Part shown: positions 1 through 8,131 of the stretch, piece after piece
How the letters are laid out: each line of letters begins with the position of its first letter
How positions within the stretch are numbered: position 1 is the first letter of the stretch
Origin: Actinomycetota bacterium
GTDB lineage: Bacteria; Actinomycetota; Actinomycetes; Streptosporangiales; Streptosporangiaceae
Assembly (NCBI GenBank): GCA_003168255.1
Contig: PMSU01000112.1
Coordinates: forward strand, 1 to 39,047
Length of the DNA: 39,047 nt
Reading direction: 5' to 3'
Position numbers and translations under genes: made by a program
The notes under the pieces: generated by a model
The model's database searches: none
The model's input: the letters and a program-made list of their open reading frames with translations, nothing else
Told to the model about the DNA's origin: nothing

Positions 1-463
1 GCGGAGACGCCTTGCCCTGCTGATTCACGATCCGCAGGCAGCCGCTCCCCGTCGTGCAGGCCGGCAGCCCGTACTCCTTGCGATACACACCAAGATCACC
101 CGCCAGATCCGGGGTACTGTACGCATCCACCAGCGCAACCGTCTGCCCCCCGCCCCGGCCCACCGGCAGCCGGTAAGCCGCCTCGATGTCGGTAGCCCCC
201 CACCCCTTCGGCGTCGTCGCGCCCGGCGACACACGCCGCCCCGCCGCCCTCGCCGCGATCGCCGCGTCCACCTGAACCTGCGGCACATACAACGCATAAC
301 ACCTCACCTGCCACCGCCCCGCCGCCGGACACGCCGCCCGCACCCGCGCCACGCCAGACGCGGAGGCGGTGCCGGCGGCGGCCGGGGCCAAGGCGGCGGC
401 GGACAGCGCACCGGCCGCCGCCAGGCCGACGCACGCCGAGGTAATGACTCTGCTGAACCTCAT
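1..463 (-). CDS. Secreted sedolisin-like (S53) peptidase, N-terminal part, cut by window edge
   Basis: The frame opens at an ATG at 463, behind AGGGAG, and runs off the left edge after about 154 codons. The first ~32 residues are a signal peptide (MRFSRVITSACVGLAAAG, then an Ala-rich stretch). Around residues 85-150 the segments KGWGATDIEAAYRLP, QTVALVDAYSTPDL and YGLPACTTGSGCLRIVNQ match the start of the catalytic domain of actinobacterial sedolisin-type serine peptidases, which cut proteins outside the cell, usually at low pH. No long propeptide of the kumamolisin kind precedes this domain, as in many short actinobacterial members. The catalytic Glu, Asp and Ser lie beyond the window, so activity cannot be judged. 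The gene follows two large secreted paralogues on the same strand, but a hairpin at 565-590 suggests separate transcription. Confidence 0.75.
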   Translation of the reverse strand, partial: MRFSRVITSACVGLAAAGALSAAALAPAAAGTASASGVARVRAACPAAGRWQVRCYALYVPQVQVDAAIAARAAGRRVSPGATTPKGWGATDIEAAYRLPVGRGGGQTVALVDAYSTPDLAGDLGVYRKEYGLPACTTGSGCLRIVNQQGKASP

Positions 464-564
464 GGGGATACTCCCTGCTCTCGGGTCAGGATGTCTTCTC
501 GAATAGGGACGTCAGGCCCTGCGATTCCTGGCCAAGCCGACGTCACGAGCGCACCGGCTTTCCA

Positions 565-590
565 GACCCGGCCGATGCCGCGGCCGGGTC
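565..590 (-). terminator. Hairpin terminator candidate at the end of the first protease-like paralogue
   Basis: The perfect 10-bp arms GACCCGGCCG and CGGCCGGGTC enclose a 6-nt loop and overlap the stop codon of the 589-2862 gene. There is no clear U-tract, as is common in high-GC actinobacteria. Confidence 0.5.
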
Positions 591-2862
591 AGGACGCCAC
601 TTGGTAGGCGTTGGTGATGGTCTCGGTCACCGACCCGCCAGCCGCGTCGACCGCGCTGGTCCGCAGCGACACCAGCGCCCCGGCCGGAGCCGAGAACACC
701 GCCGCATAACTACCGCCGCTACCAGACGTGCTGGCCTCCTGCCAGGACTTACCGCCGTCAAAGGACACCGCGACCGCCGCCGCAGTCACCTTCGCCGCCG
801 CCGCCAGCTGCAAATGCCCGACCGACACCCGGACCACCTGCTGCCCCGCACCGGCCGAACCGTCCAGCCCCAGACCGACCACGCCATACCGCAACGTCAT
901 CATCGGCTGCACCGCGCACGCCCGGTCGGGCAGCCCATCGGGCAGGCAGGTCCATCCCGGCGGCAGTGTGGATCCTGTCTCACCGGCTGACTGCCAGGTC
1001 CACACCGTCTGGCTTGCCGTCGACAGCGGGTTCAGCTTGCCCGGCTCAGCCGCGGTCAGCGTGAGCCCGATCAGCGACGGCGACGAGCTCAGCGTCGCCG
1101 TGGGCGTGAAGAGACCGGAGAAGCGCGCCACGGTCCCGCCCGCGATCTTCGTCCCGTTCTGGTCAATCTCATAGCTGCCGGCCGCCTTGAACGGCGGGTA
1201 GACGCCCCCGCCGGTATGACCGGGCACGCTGTCGCTGAAGGCAGTCATGTCGAGCCGCAGCGTGTCACCCGCCCGGCTCGCCGACACAGGAACGAGCGGC
1301 CCCCCGCTCACCTGGACGAGCTTGACATCAGGCGCGGGGTGCAGCGGATAGGCACCCCAGTTTTCGGTCACCCGCTCACCGGGAAGGAAAGCACGCGGCG
1401 CGCCCAACTGGCCACCCGATCCGAACTCCTTCGACGACTGGGAATAGCTCTCCCGCCAGGACAGCGACGGGCTCGCCGACAGGTAGACGGTCTGCCGCGC
1501 CGGCAGACTGATGCGGAACAGGGAACCGCCGTAGCACGTGCGGTACTGGATCGGGAACACCGGGAGCCTGCCGATGATCCCGGTCGATGCGCCGGCCGAG
1601 TAGAACCGCGCATCCTCCGTCGCCAGGCTCGCCTGATTCACCGCAAAACGCTGCGCCGGGATAATCCCGTGCGACTGATAGGCCAGGTCGTACTCGTACG
1701 GGACGCCCGGCGCCTTAGACGGCGAGTCCAGCTGCCCGTTCGTGATGCTGGTCAGCGTCCCGGTGGCCGGACTGGCCTGGGTCGGGCTGACATACAGCCC
1801 GGCAGCGGGCGCCTTGGGGCCGCCGCTGGCGCTGAGCCAGCTAAGACTCACGATCGGGCCGGCCGCCCCGGTGCGGATCAGGCTGAAGCCCACGTCCGCT
1901 TCGCCCGCGGGCCGCGGTGTCACCATCTGGATCTTGCTGCTCGCCGCCTGCGCGTCCACGTTCACCGTGGTGTCCTTGCCGACGGTGAACTCGGGCAGCA
2001 CGGCCATGTGCTCGTCGAATCCCTGCCGCCCGAACTTGACGAATTCCCCGATCGCCCAGTAGTGCCCGGCAGGCACACTGAACTTCGCCACGCCATGATA
2101 GAAAACGCTCTGCGCCTCACCAAGGTTGTCGAACTTGGCGGCGTTGTCGGCGTTGAAGAGCCACACGATGTCGCCGCTGTCCGGCTTGCCGGCGAGGTTG
2201 GTCCCGGTGACCGTCAGCGTGCGCATCGCGTACTTCGGCGCCGGGGCCGCGGTAGGCGCGCCAGCGAGTGCGATCGATACTCCATGGGCAAAGAGCCCGT
2301 CCTGCCCGTAACTGCCACGGGCATGGTCGGCGGTAAACTGCCGGGTCAGCGCCGCCCCGAACTTCGTCGCACCCGCAGCGGTCAAGTACCCCGTCGCGGC
2401 TCCCCTGCCGGATCCCGTGATCGTCACGCCGGGCAGGGCGGGCAGGTGCCCGGTGTAGTCCACCTGCACGGGCAACTGACCACCGGACTCCGCGGCTGCC
2501 ACCGCGTCCATGTCGAACAGGCTCGGATCCAGGCCCCGGCCCAGGTACGCCTCAGCCGCGATGGGGATCACATAGGTCGTGCCGCCCACGCGCAGCGTCT
2601 GCAGCTGGCCGGTGGTCCCGGCCCGCGGGCCGAAATCAAAGGTGAAGATGCACACGCCAGGTGCACGGGGGACGGCCATGCCGACCTGGCCGCCGTTGAT
2701 CAGGAAGACGGGCCGGGCCGGGCCCAAGGTCCCGGCCGTGGTCGTCGCCACGCTTGCTGCTGCGGCTCCCAACGGGCCGGCGGTTCCCGCGGCGGCGCAG
2801 ACCGCCGCGGTGACAGTAAGGCTGACCGCGACCGCAGCCGACCTGACCAGATGATGACGCAC
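589..2862 (-). CDS. Large secreted protease-like protein without peptidase core (paralogue A)
   Basis: About 757 residues with a signal peptide. The GTG at 2862 is preferred over an ATG 24 nt upstream, because GGAGG-CACGC-GTG is conserved at the same place in the neighbouring paralogue. Residues ~45-190 (PVFLINGG, YLGRGLDPSLFD, LPALPGVTIT) resemble the N-terminal region of large actinobacterial S8 subtilases. The middle (VTGTNLAGKPDSGDIVWLFN, KFSVPAGHYWAIGEF) and C-terminus (MMTLRYGVVGLGLDG, VSFDGGKSWQEA) resemble their post-catalytic beta-rich domains. The Asp, His and Ser motifs of S8 and the motifs of S53 are not visible. It is therefore probably a secreted, non-enzymatic relative of these proteases; a binding, inhibitory or surface role is only a guess. 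It lies between its paralogue and a sedolisin-like gene on the same strand. Confidence 0.75.
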   Translation of the reverse strand: MRHHLVRSAAVAVSLTVTAAVCAAAGTAGPLGAAAASVATTTAGTLGPARPVFLINGGQVGMAVPRAPGVCIFTFDFGPRAGTTGQLQTLRVGGTTYVIPIAAEAYLGRGLDPSLFDMDAVAAAESGGQLPVQVDYTGHLPALPGVTITGSGRGAATGYLTAAGATKFGAALTRQFTADHARGSYGQDGLFAHGVSIALAGAPTAAPAPKYAMRTLTVTGTNLAGKPDSGDIVWLFNADNAAKFDNLGEAQSVFYHGVAKFSVPAGHYWAIGEFVKFGRQGFDEHMAVLPEFTVGKDTTVNVDAQAASSKIQMVTPRPAGEADVGFSLIRTGAAGPIVSLSWLSASGGPKAPAAGLYVSPTQASPATGTLTSITNGQLDSPSKAPGVPYEYDLAYQSHGIIPAQRFAVNQASLATEDARFYSAGASTGIIGRLPVFPIQYRTCYGGSLFRISLPARQTVYLSASPSLSWRESYSQSSKEFGSGGQLGAPRAFLPGERVTENWGAYPLHPAPDVKLVQVSGGPLVPVSASRAGDTLRLDMTAFSDSVPGHTGGGVYPPFKAAGSYEIDQNGTKIAGGTVARFSGLFTPTATLSSSPSLIGLTLTAAEPGKLNPLSTASQTVWTWQSAGETGSTLPPGWTCLPDGLPDRACAVQPMMTLRYGVVGLGLDGSAGAGQQVVRVSVGHLQLAAAAKVTAAAVAVSFDGGKSWQEASTSGSGGSYAAVFSAPAGALVSLRTSAVDAAGGSVTETITNAYQVAS

Positions 2863-2885
2863 GCGTGCCTCCAGCGGGGGTTGCA

Positions 2886-2907
2886 CCGGGCCGACAGGTC
2901 GGCCCGG
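2886..2907 (-). other. Perfect hairpin in the 5' leader of paralogue A
   Basis: The 10-bp arms CCGGGCCGAC and GTCGGCCCGG are separated by 2 nt, about 24 nt upstream of the GTG start at 2862. The leader of paralogue B (5339-5400) also holds short CCGG-rich stems. It could be a leader structure affecting translation or mRNA stability; that is inference. Confidence 0.35.
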
Positions 2908-3000
2908 CGCCGCGAGTCCTGGCTATGACAGGGTGCGCCTGCGGGGTGTGTCACCTCGCAGGTGCCGCTACCACAGTAGATGGCCATATCTATGTAGTTG

Positions 3001-3028
3001 ATTCTATAGAAGAATAGTGTTTTGACAA
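3001..3028 (-). promoter_or_regulatory. Candidate sigma70-type promoter for paralogue A
   Basis: On the minus strand TTGTCA (3023-3028), a 16-nt spacer and TAGAAT (3001-3006) fit a housekeeping promoter, in an AT-rich patch unlike the surrounding sequence. It would give a leader of about 130 nt. Confidence 0.5.
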
Positions 3029-3052
3029 CTGTTCATGGCGGTTCTTCCCGGT

Positions 3053-5338
3053 CTAGGACTCGACCTGGTACGCGTTGGTGATGGTCTCGGCAACCGATCC
3101 GCCGGCCGCGTCGGTCGCGCTGGTCCGCAGCGTCACCAGCGCGCCGGCCGGGGCCGAGAACACCGCCGCATAACGCCCGCCGCTGCCCGCGACACTGGCC
3201 GCCTGCCAGGTCTTGCCGCCGTCGAAGGACACCGACACCGCCGCGCCAGTGATCTTCGCCGCCTTCGCCAGCTGCAGGTGCCCCACCGTCACCCGGACCA
3301 CCTGCTGGCCCGCGCTGGTCGAACCGGTCAGGCCCATGCCCACGACCCCATACCGCAACGTCATCATCGGCTGCACCGCGCACGCCCGGTCCGGCTGCCC
3401 GCCCGGCAGGCAGGTCCATCCGGGCGGCAGCGTCGATCCCGGCTCAGCGGCCGACCGCCAGGTCCACACCGTCTGGCTTGCCGTCGACAGCGGGTTCAGC
3501 TTGCTCGACTCGGCAGCGTTGAGCGTGAACTTGACCACGGACGGCGACGGGCTCAGCGTCGCTGTAGCCGCGAACGGGCCATAGAAGTGCGCCACTGTCC
3601 CGCCGGCGATCTTCGTCCCGTTCTGGTCGATCTCATAGCTGCCGACCGTCTTGACCGGCGGGAACGTGCCCTGCCCGACATGACCGGGCACGCTGTCACT
3701 GAACGCTGTCAGTGCCAGCCGCAGCGTGTTACCCGCCCGGCTCGCCGAGGCCTGCACTGGTGGCAGCCCAGGGATATCGCTGAGCCGGACATTCGGAGCC
3801 GGATGCAGCGGGTAGGCGCCGAGGTCGTCGGTCACGTGCTCACCGGGGAGGTAAGCCTGCGGCGCGCCGACCTGGCCGCCCGAGTAGTCCTCCTGCCCAT
3901 TCAGGATGTACTGCGACTCCCAGGACAGCGACGGGCTGGCCGACAGGTACTCGGTCTGCTGCATGGGGAACTGTGCGTCGGAGAAGATAGCGGCGCCGAG
4001 TGGGCAGACGTTCTGGATCGGGAACGCTGGGAACGTTCCGAGCAGCCCGTCCGACCTGGCGGCCGAGTAGTACCGCAGGTGCACCGTGGCCAGGCTGGCC
4101 TGATTGATCACATGACGCTGAGCCGGAATGGTCCCGCTGGAATGGAACGCCACTCCATACAGGTACCGGCTGCCCGGCGGGAAGGCCGACGTGCCGAGTT
4201 GCTCGGAGGTGACCGTCGCCAGCTTTCCGACGGTAGGGCTGGCCTGCGTCGGGCTGATATACAGCGAGGGAGCGGGGATCTTGGGGCCACCGTCGGATTC
4301 GATCCAGCCAACGCTCACCGCCGGGCCTGCGGCCGCGGACCGGATCAGCTGGAACACCGAGTACTGCTCGATCGCCGGCTTGGACGTCACCGCCTGGATC
4401 TGGCTGGTTGCCGCCTGCGCGCCCACGTGCACCGTGGTGCCCTTGGTAACGGAGAACTGAGGCAGCACGTCCAGGTACTCGTCCCAGGTCTGGTGCTTGG
4501 GAATCAGGTTGACGAAGTCCCCGAGTGCCCAGTAGTGCCCGGCGGGCACGCTGAACTTGGCGATGCCGTTGCTGAAGGTGCCCTGCGACGACTGAGGGTC
4601 GTCGAACTTCGTGGAGTTGTCCGCGTTGAAGAGCCATACCGTGTCGCCGTTGTCCGGCTGGCCGACGCGGTTGGTCCCGGTCACCGTGACCGTCTGCATC
4701 GCGAACTTCGGCCGCGGCGCGGCGGGAGCGGCGTCGGCCAGGGAGAGCGACAGGCCGCCGGCGAACAGCCCCTCCTGGCCGTAGCTGCCGTGGGCGCGGT
4801 CAGCTCCAAGCTGGCTGGCCAGTGCCGCCCCGAAGCTTGTCGCACCCGCAGCAGTCAGGTATCCGGTCGCGACTCCGTCACTGGATTGCGTGATCGTGAC
4901 ACCGGGCAGGCTCGGCAGCTGCCCTGAGTAGTGCACCCGCACGGGCAGCCGCCCGTCAGACTCCGCGGCCACCACCGCGGTCAGGTCGAACAGGCTCGGA
5001 TCCAGCCCTCGGCCCAGGTACGGCATCGCCGCGTCCGGGATTGCGTAGGTCCTGCCGCCCACGCTCAGCGTCTGCATCGGGCCAGCGGTCCCGGCCCGCG
5101 CGGCGAGAGTGACGAAGGTGACACAACTAGCGGCGGCGCTGGCGGTGCTGGTGTCCAGCTGGTCGCCGTTAATCAGGAAGACGGGTCGTGTCCCGACCGT
5201 GGCCGACGCCACGCTCGCGGTCGCGGCTGCCGGGTGGGCGGCGGCTCCCGCGGCGGCGGTTCCGCCAGCGGCACAGATCGCCACGCCGACAGTGAGGCCG
5301 GCCGCGACCGCGACCGGCCTGAGCAGATGATGACGCAC
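3053..5338 (-). CDS. Large secreted protease-like protein without peptidase core (paralogue B)
   Basis: 761 residues with a signal peptide (MRHHLLRPVAVAAGLTVGVA), starting at GTG 5338 behind GGAGG. It is collinear with the 589-2862 product along its whole length. The closest stretch is the last ~150 residues, where LNPLSTASQTVWTW, LPPGWTCLP, DRACAVQPMMTLRYGVVG and AYAAVFSAPAGAL-like segments recur almost unchanged. As in paralogue A, the N-terminal YLGRGLDPSLFD and LPSLPGVTIT segments and the C-terminal beta-rich region recall actinobacterial S8 subtilases, but no catalytic triad is seen. The pair probably arose by tandem duplication; the middle third (about 270-520) has diverged most, with different cysteines and indels. 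The role is unknown. Most likely it is an extracellular or surface protein. Confidence 0.75.
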   Translation of the reverse strand: MRHHLLRPVAVAAGLTVGVAICAAGGTAAAGAAAHPAAATASVASATVGTRPVFLINGDQLDTSTASAAASCVTFVTLAARAGTAGPMQTLSVGGRTYAIPDAAMPYLGRGLDPSLFDLTAVVAAESDGRLPVRVHYSGQLPSLPGVTITQSSDGVATGYLTAAGATSFGAALASQLGADRAHGSYGQEGLFAGGLSLSLADAAPAAPRPKFAMQTVTVTGTNRVGQPDNGDTVWLFNADNSTKFDDPQSSQGTFSNGIAKFSVPAGHYWALGDFVNLIPKHQTWDEYLDVLPQFSVTKGTTVHVGAQAATSQIQAVTSKPAIEQYSVFQLIRSAAAGPAVSVGWIESDGGPKIPAPSLYISPTQASPTVGKLATVTSEQLGTSAFPPGSRYLYGVAFHSSGTIPAQRHVINQASLATVHLRYYSAARSDGLLGTFPAFPIQNVCPLGAAIFSDAQFPMQQTEYLSASPSLSWESQYILNGQEDYSGGQVGAPQAYLPGEHVTDDLGAYPLHPAPNVRLSDIPGLPPVQASASRAGNTLRLALTAFSDSVPGHVGQGTFPPVKTVGSYEIDQNGTKIAGGTVAHFYGPFAATATLSPSPSVVKFTLNAAESSKLNPLSTASQTVWTWRSAAEPGSTLPPGWTCLPGGQPDRACAVQPMMTLRYGVVGMGLTGSTSAGQQVVRVTVGHLQLAKAAKITGAAVSVSFDGGKTWQAASVAGSGGRYAAVFSAPAGALVTLRTSATDAAGGSVAETITNAYQVES

Positions 5339-5555
5339 GCGTGCCTCCGGAAGGGTTTGCGCCTGGTCCGGGAGACCGGACGAGCCGGGAGACCGGCCAG
5401 GCCGGAAGGTTCATTTATGAGGGGTTCGTGCCGGTATGGCGGAGTGTGCTGCAAAGTGCGGTTCTCGTATGACTAAGACAGAGACGACGCGCACATCCAC
5501 ACGGTTGCCTGGCAACGAGAAAATGTTTTCCGACGGGACGACCGTGGCGCGGCGG
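5339..5555. other. Intergenic region upstream of paralogue B
   Basis: No gene seen. It is expected to hold the promoter and leader of paralogue B on the minus strand. A perfect palindrome, GTTGCCTGGCAAC, lies at 5504-5516, and short CCGG stems lie at about 5368-5400. No convincing -35/-10 pair was found. Confidence 0.4.
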
Positions 5556-5660
5556 CCGAGCCCACGTACCCGGTCAGGCGCCGGGCTGGGCCGAGCCCAC
5601 GTACCCGGTCAGGCGCCGGGCTGGGCCGAGCCCACGTACCCGGTCAGGCGCCGGGATCGG
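5556..5660. repeat. Three 35-bp tandem repeats at the 3' end of the MmyB-like regulator gene
   Basis: Copies at 5556-5590, 5591-5625 and 5626-5660 begin CCGAGCCCACGTACCCGGTC. The first two are identical; the third diverges in its last few bases, where it becomes the coding end of the regulator gene. Each copy includes the gene's TGA stop context and a GGCGCC palindrome, so the 3' end of the gene appears to have been copied downstream twice. There are no spacers between units, so this is not CRISPR. Confidence 0.9.
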
Positions 5661-6573
5661 CCGGCCGATCCCGGTCGCGCCGGGTCAGCGGCAGCCGAGC
5701 CCAGGTGCCCGCGTCTCTCGGGGTGTCGACGACCATGCGCAGCTCGGGGACCGAGGAGATCTCGAGCTCGGTGCTGGTGAAGGTCAGCACCCCGGCGTCC
5801 GGATGTACAAACCGACGGGTGCGTTCGGCTGGACCCGCGACTTCCTGCCGGGCCCAGAGGGCGGCGAACTCGGGGCTGAGATCGGCCAGGCGGCGAATGT
5901 CCTCTTCCCACTCCGGGTCACCGACGTGCTTGCCATACGCGGCCCGCAGCCGGGCGACCAGGTGCGGGACCTCCCGGTCGTAATCGAGGAACTTCTCCCG
6001 CGCGGAAGGCTCGGTGACGCAGCACCAGAGCAGGTTCTTGTGCACGCAGGGCATGCTGTGCCAGTCCCAGAACAGATCCTCATGGGCGGCGTTCTCCTCG
6101 ATGACATCGAAGCCGCTGTTGATCAGCATCGCGGGCAGCGGATCCAGAGAACGGACGATCGCCCGTACCGAATCGGGTATGCGGGCCGACCCGACCCAGG
6201 TCCGCAAGGGGGTGGCCTCGGCCAGCCGGTATAGATGCCAGCGGCCGGCCGCGTCAAGCCGCAGCGTGCGCGAGACGGCATCCAGCACCTGTGCGCTCGC
6301 GTTGATCTGCCGTCCCTGCTCAAGCCACGTGTACCAGGTGATCCCGACACCGGCCAGCAAGGCGACCTCCTCGCGCCGCAGCCCGGGGGTCCGCCGCCGC
6401 GGCCCCGGCGGGATCCCGACATCCTCGGGGCTCAGCCTGGCCCGGCTGGCCTTGAGGAACCTGCCTAGCTCGGTGCGGCTCAGATGACCGGACGCCGCGC
6501 GCGATCTCGCGGCGGCTACGGGTTCAGCGGATGCAACCGCCGGCTCGTCGTGCATTACCAAGCCCCTCGACAT
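5644..6573 (-). CDS. MmyB-like XRE-family transcriptional regulator
   Basis: 309 residues. An N-terminal helix-turn-helix of the Xre type (about residues 30-95: ELGRFLKASRARLSPEDVG, GLRREEVALLAGVGITWYT, WLEQGRQINASAQVLDA) is followed by a C-terminal ligand-binding-like domain (about 115-290) of the MmyB type: IPDSVRAIVRSLDPLPAMLI, then ending with SVPELRMVVDTPRDAGTWA. Such regulators usually control a divergent neighbouring enzyme or exporter gene and sense small molecules, possibly fatty acids. Here the divergent neighbour is a broken MFS exporter at 6729, its probable former target. The start is the first ATG; an in-frame ATG six codons later is also possible. The 3' end carries the 35-bp repeats. 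Confidence 0.88.
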   Translation of the reverse strand: MSRGLVMHDEPAVASAEPVAAARSRAASGHLSRTELGRFLKASRARLSPEDVGIPPGPRRRTPGLRREEVALLAGVGITWYTWLEQGRQINASAQVLDAVSRTLRLDAAGRWHLYRLAEATPLRTWVGSARIPDSVRAIVRSLDPLPAMLINSGFDVIEENAAHEDLFWDWHSMPCVHKNLLWCCVTEPSAREKFLDYDREVPHLVARLRAAYGKHVGDPEWEEDIRRLADLSPEFAALWARQEVAGPAERTRRFVHPDAGVLTFTSTELEISSVPELRMVVDTPRDAGTWARLPLTRRDRDRPADPGA

Positions 6574-6728
6574 CCCACACGCTCCTCAAGCAGTTGCCAC
6601 CAACCTCAACCTACGGAAGGGCTCCGACATTTCGGGCCGACCGTTGCGCGCGGGCCGAGCCTGGTACTGGCAGCACCAGCATCAGCAGGCTCTAACCACT
6701 TTCGGACGAGCAGCCAGATAGTCGTGGC

Positions 6729-6870
6729 ATGACCACAACATCCCGTGTCACAGTGCGCCCGGCCGCAGTTACGCAGCGGCCGGCTAGCAGCCGCTGGCTG
6801 ATGATGATCGTCCTGCTCGGCGGCCAGTTCATGGCCCTTCTTGATATCACAATCGTGAACGTCGCACTGC
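6729..6870 (+). pseudogene. N-terminal remnant of an MFS (DHA2-type) exporter
   Basis: An ATG at 6729 opens a frame encoding MTTTSRVTVRPAAV, then WLMMIVLLGGQFMALLDIT and IVNVAL, which is the first transmembrane helix and motif D1 of 14-helix MFS drug exporters. Similarity stops at about 6870; the frame continues to 6998 with unrelated residues. The rest of an MFS gene resumes at 8930 after a 2.06-kb insert. It is divergent from the MmyB-like regulator, the usual arrangement for a regulated exporter. It encodes only about 47 recognisable residues, so it is not functional alone. Confidence 0.8.
6842..6870 (+). repeat. Left copy of a 29-bp imperfect repeat flanking the island
   Basis: 24 of 29 bases match 8930-8958. 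Both copies encode D-(I/V)-TIVNVA of an MFS exporter. The differences fall mainly at synonymous positions, which speaks against a fresh target-site duplication. Confidence 0.75.
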
Positions 6871-7043
6871 GGACATGGCGGCTGGGGTCCCCCTTCCTGC
6901 GGGTAGGTGTCTCGGCTGTCTTGCGCCCTAAGCATTCTATTTTCAAAGATCTTGATGGCGATACAGAAGCCCCATTGTTACCTACTTGCCCGGACTGATC
7001 AAAAGCGTGGCCAGCGATTTACCACATACTATAGTGGGTACGA

Positions 7044-7580
7044 TCATTCATGTTCTGAGATACTTGCTTCTTGCGCCGCCTCTACCAGGAGTCCACCGTC
7101 CAGGATGCCGGTACCTGTGAGACCCTCGCGGCCATTAACGTGAATGACCAATTCCACCGGGCCTGGGGGTGGCAGCGGAGTCACCCAATAGACGCTCCTG
7201 ATCCATCCCCATTCCCCTGACCGGGACCCCTGGCCTTCTTGCGTAGTAATGCGTGGTCTTGCCAATTGACTACCGGACAGGTCTTGGGGCATATCATAGT
7301 CTTGGGGCATATCATATTGACGGTAGGGTCCATCCGCGTATCGCATCTCGATCCATGTCATGGAGTCATACTCGTGCTGGTCGCGAGCGAATTCCGCTGG
7401 TGGCTTGTGCTGGCGACTGTCGAACAGGATCAGCACAGAGAACGCGAACCCCGTCGGGAAGACCGTTATCCCGCCCGCCGTTACCGCCAGTCCTGGTTCA
7501 CGTATCAGCATCAGATCAACAGGAACCACCACGGGGATGATGCCGCTGGGCGGGGTCGGCCGGTAAACTCCGCGCGTCAC
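7044..7580 (-). CDS. Unknown protein, PTGF / WVTPLPPPG family (island gene 3)
   Basis: The likely start is GTG 7580, which overlaps the TGA of the preceding gene as GTGA and has AGGAAG upstream. The longer frame back to 7742 would overlap a convincing gene. The product has about 178 residues and no signal peptide or clear membrane helix. Recognisable points are VFPTGFAFSVLI (about residues 40-51), IEMRYADG (about 76), VYWVTPLPPPGPVELVIHV (about 130) and GILDGGLLVEAAQEA near the end. These line up with the neighbouring island gene, so the two are paralogues. I recall unnamed actinobacterial proteins with the same PLPPPG ending, but no function. An exact 18-bp tandem duplication inside the gene doubles YDMPQD. 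Confidence 0.6.
   Translation of the reverse strand: MTRGVYRPTPPSGIIPVVVPVDLMLIREPGLAVTAGGITVFPTGFAFSVLILFDSRQHKPPAEFARDQHEYDSMTWIEMRYADGPYRQYDMPQDYDMPQDLSGSQLARPRITTQEGQGSRSGEWGWIRSVYWVTPLPPPGPVELVIHVNGREGLTGTGILDGGLLVEAAQEASISEHE
7281..7316 (-). repeat. Exact 18-bp tandem duplication inside island gene 3
   Basis: GTCTTGGGGCATATCATA occurs twice back to back (7281-7298 and 7299-7316) and keeps the frame, giving YDMPQDYDMPQD. It looks like a recent slippage event. Confidence 0.9.
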
Positions 7581-8122
7581 TGCGGATCTGCTTCCTGTGT
7601 ATCCCGCAACACTGTCGAAAGGCGCGCGGCGCTCAAGAGGCGACCCGCATCGATTTGTGCTGCCCCGTGCAGTCCATCTGGTATCGGAAACCAGACCGCG
7701 ATGTCGATGTGCCCAGCTTGCGGGAGGGGTGAGACCCACCACCTGTTCACATGATGGGGGTCGGGATGGCCGTTAGAGGTTGTTGAGTGCCCGCCGCAAT
7801 AGCGCAACACGGGTTGCCCTGCAGCAGTCGTTCCAGGAGTCGGACCAGTGGAATCCAAGACTTTGCCGCCGAACCGGACTTGCAGTCTGGCTCGCGGCAC
7901 CGCCTTCCCCGCTAGGTGGTCCCGAAAATCAAGGTGCGGGTCAGTCGCGTGGCCGGGAGTCATGCTGGTGACCAGGGAGAACAAGAAACCCGTCGGGTAG
8001 GCCCATATCGGCGCAACATATACCAGCACAGCAGGGCTGCGCACGAGAACAGGCACACTTGCCACAGTCACCGGCACAGCCCACGACGGAGGGGTTTCGG
8101 TCCACCTCTCCGTCACAGGCAT
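7577..8122 (-). CDS. Unknown protein, PTGF / WVSPLP family (island gene 2)
   Basis: 181 residues from ATG 8122; GAGGTAG upstream overlaps the stop of the preceding gene, 9 nt away. No signal peptide is evident. Shared with the downstream paralogue are AYPTGFLFSL (about residues 41-50), RARLQVRFGG (about 77-86), RWWVSPLPQAGHIDIAVWF (about 127-145) and AAQIDAGRLLSAARL near the C-terminus. The conserved Trp-Trp-Val-x-Pro-Leu-Pro block followed by a hydrophobic strand suggests a small beta-rich fold, but the function is unknown. Translational coupling with both neighbours implies that the three products work together or at least are made together. Confidence 0.65.
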   Translation of the reverse strand: MPVTERWTETPPSWAVPVTVASVPVLVRSPAVLVYVAPIWAYPTGFLFSLVTSMTPGHATDPHLDFRDHLAGKAVPRARLQVRFGGKVLDSTGPTPGTTAAGQPVLRYCGGHSTTSNGHPDPHHVNRWWVSPLPQAGHIDIAVWFPIPDGLHGAAQIDAGRLLSAARLSTVLRDTQEADPQ

Positions 8123-8131
8123 GCGATGAGC

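Noticed and set aside
1216..4927. Long plus-strand open frames at 1216-2928 and 3035-4927
   Set aside because: Arg/Gly/Pro-rich products without family motifs, fully antisense to the two well-supported paralogues; typical GC-rich shadow frames.
5556..5660. CRISPR-like array
   Set aside because: The three 35-bp units are directly adjacent, with no spacers and no cas genes nearby.
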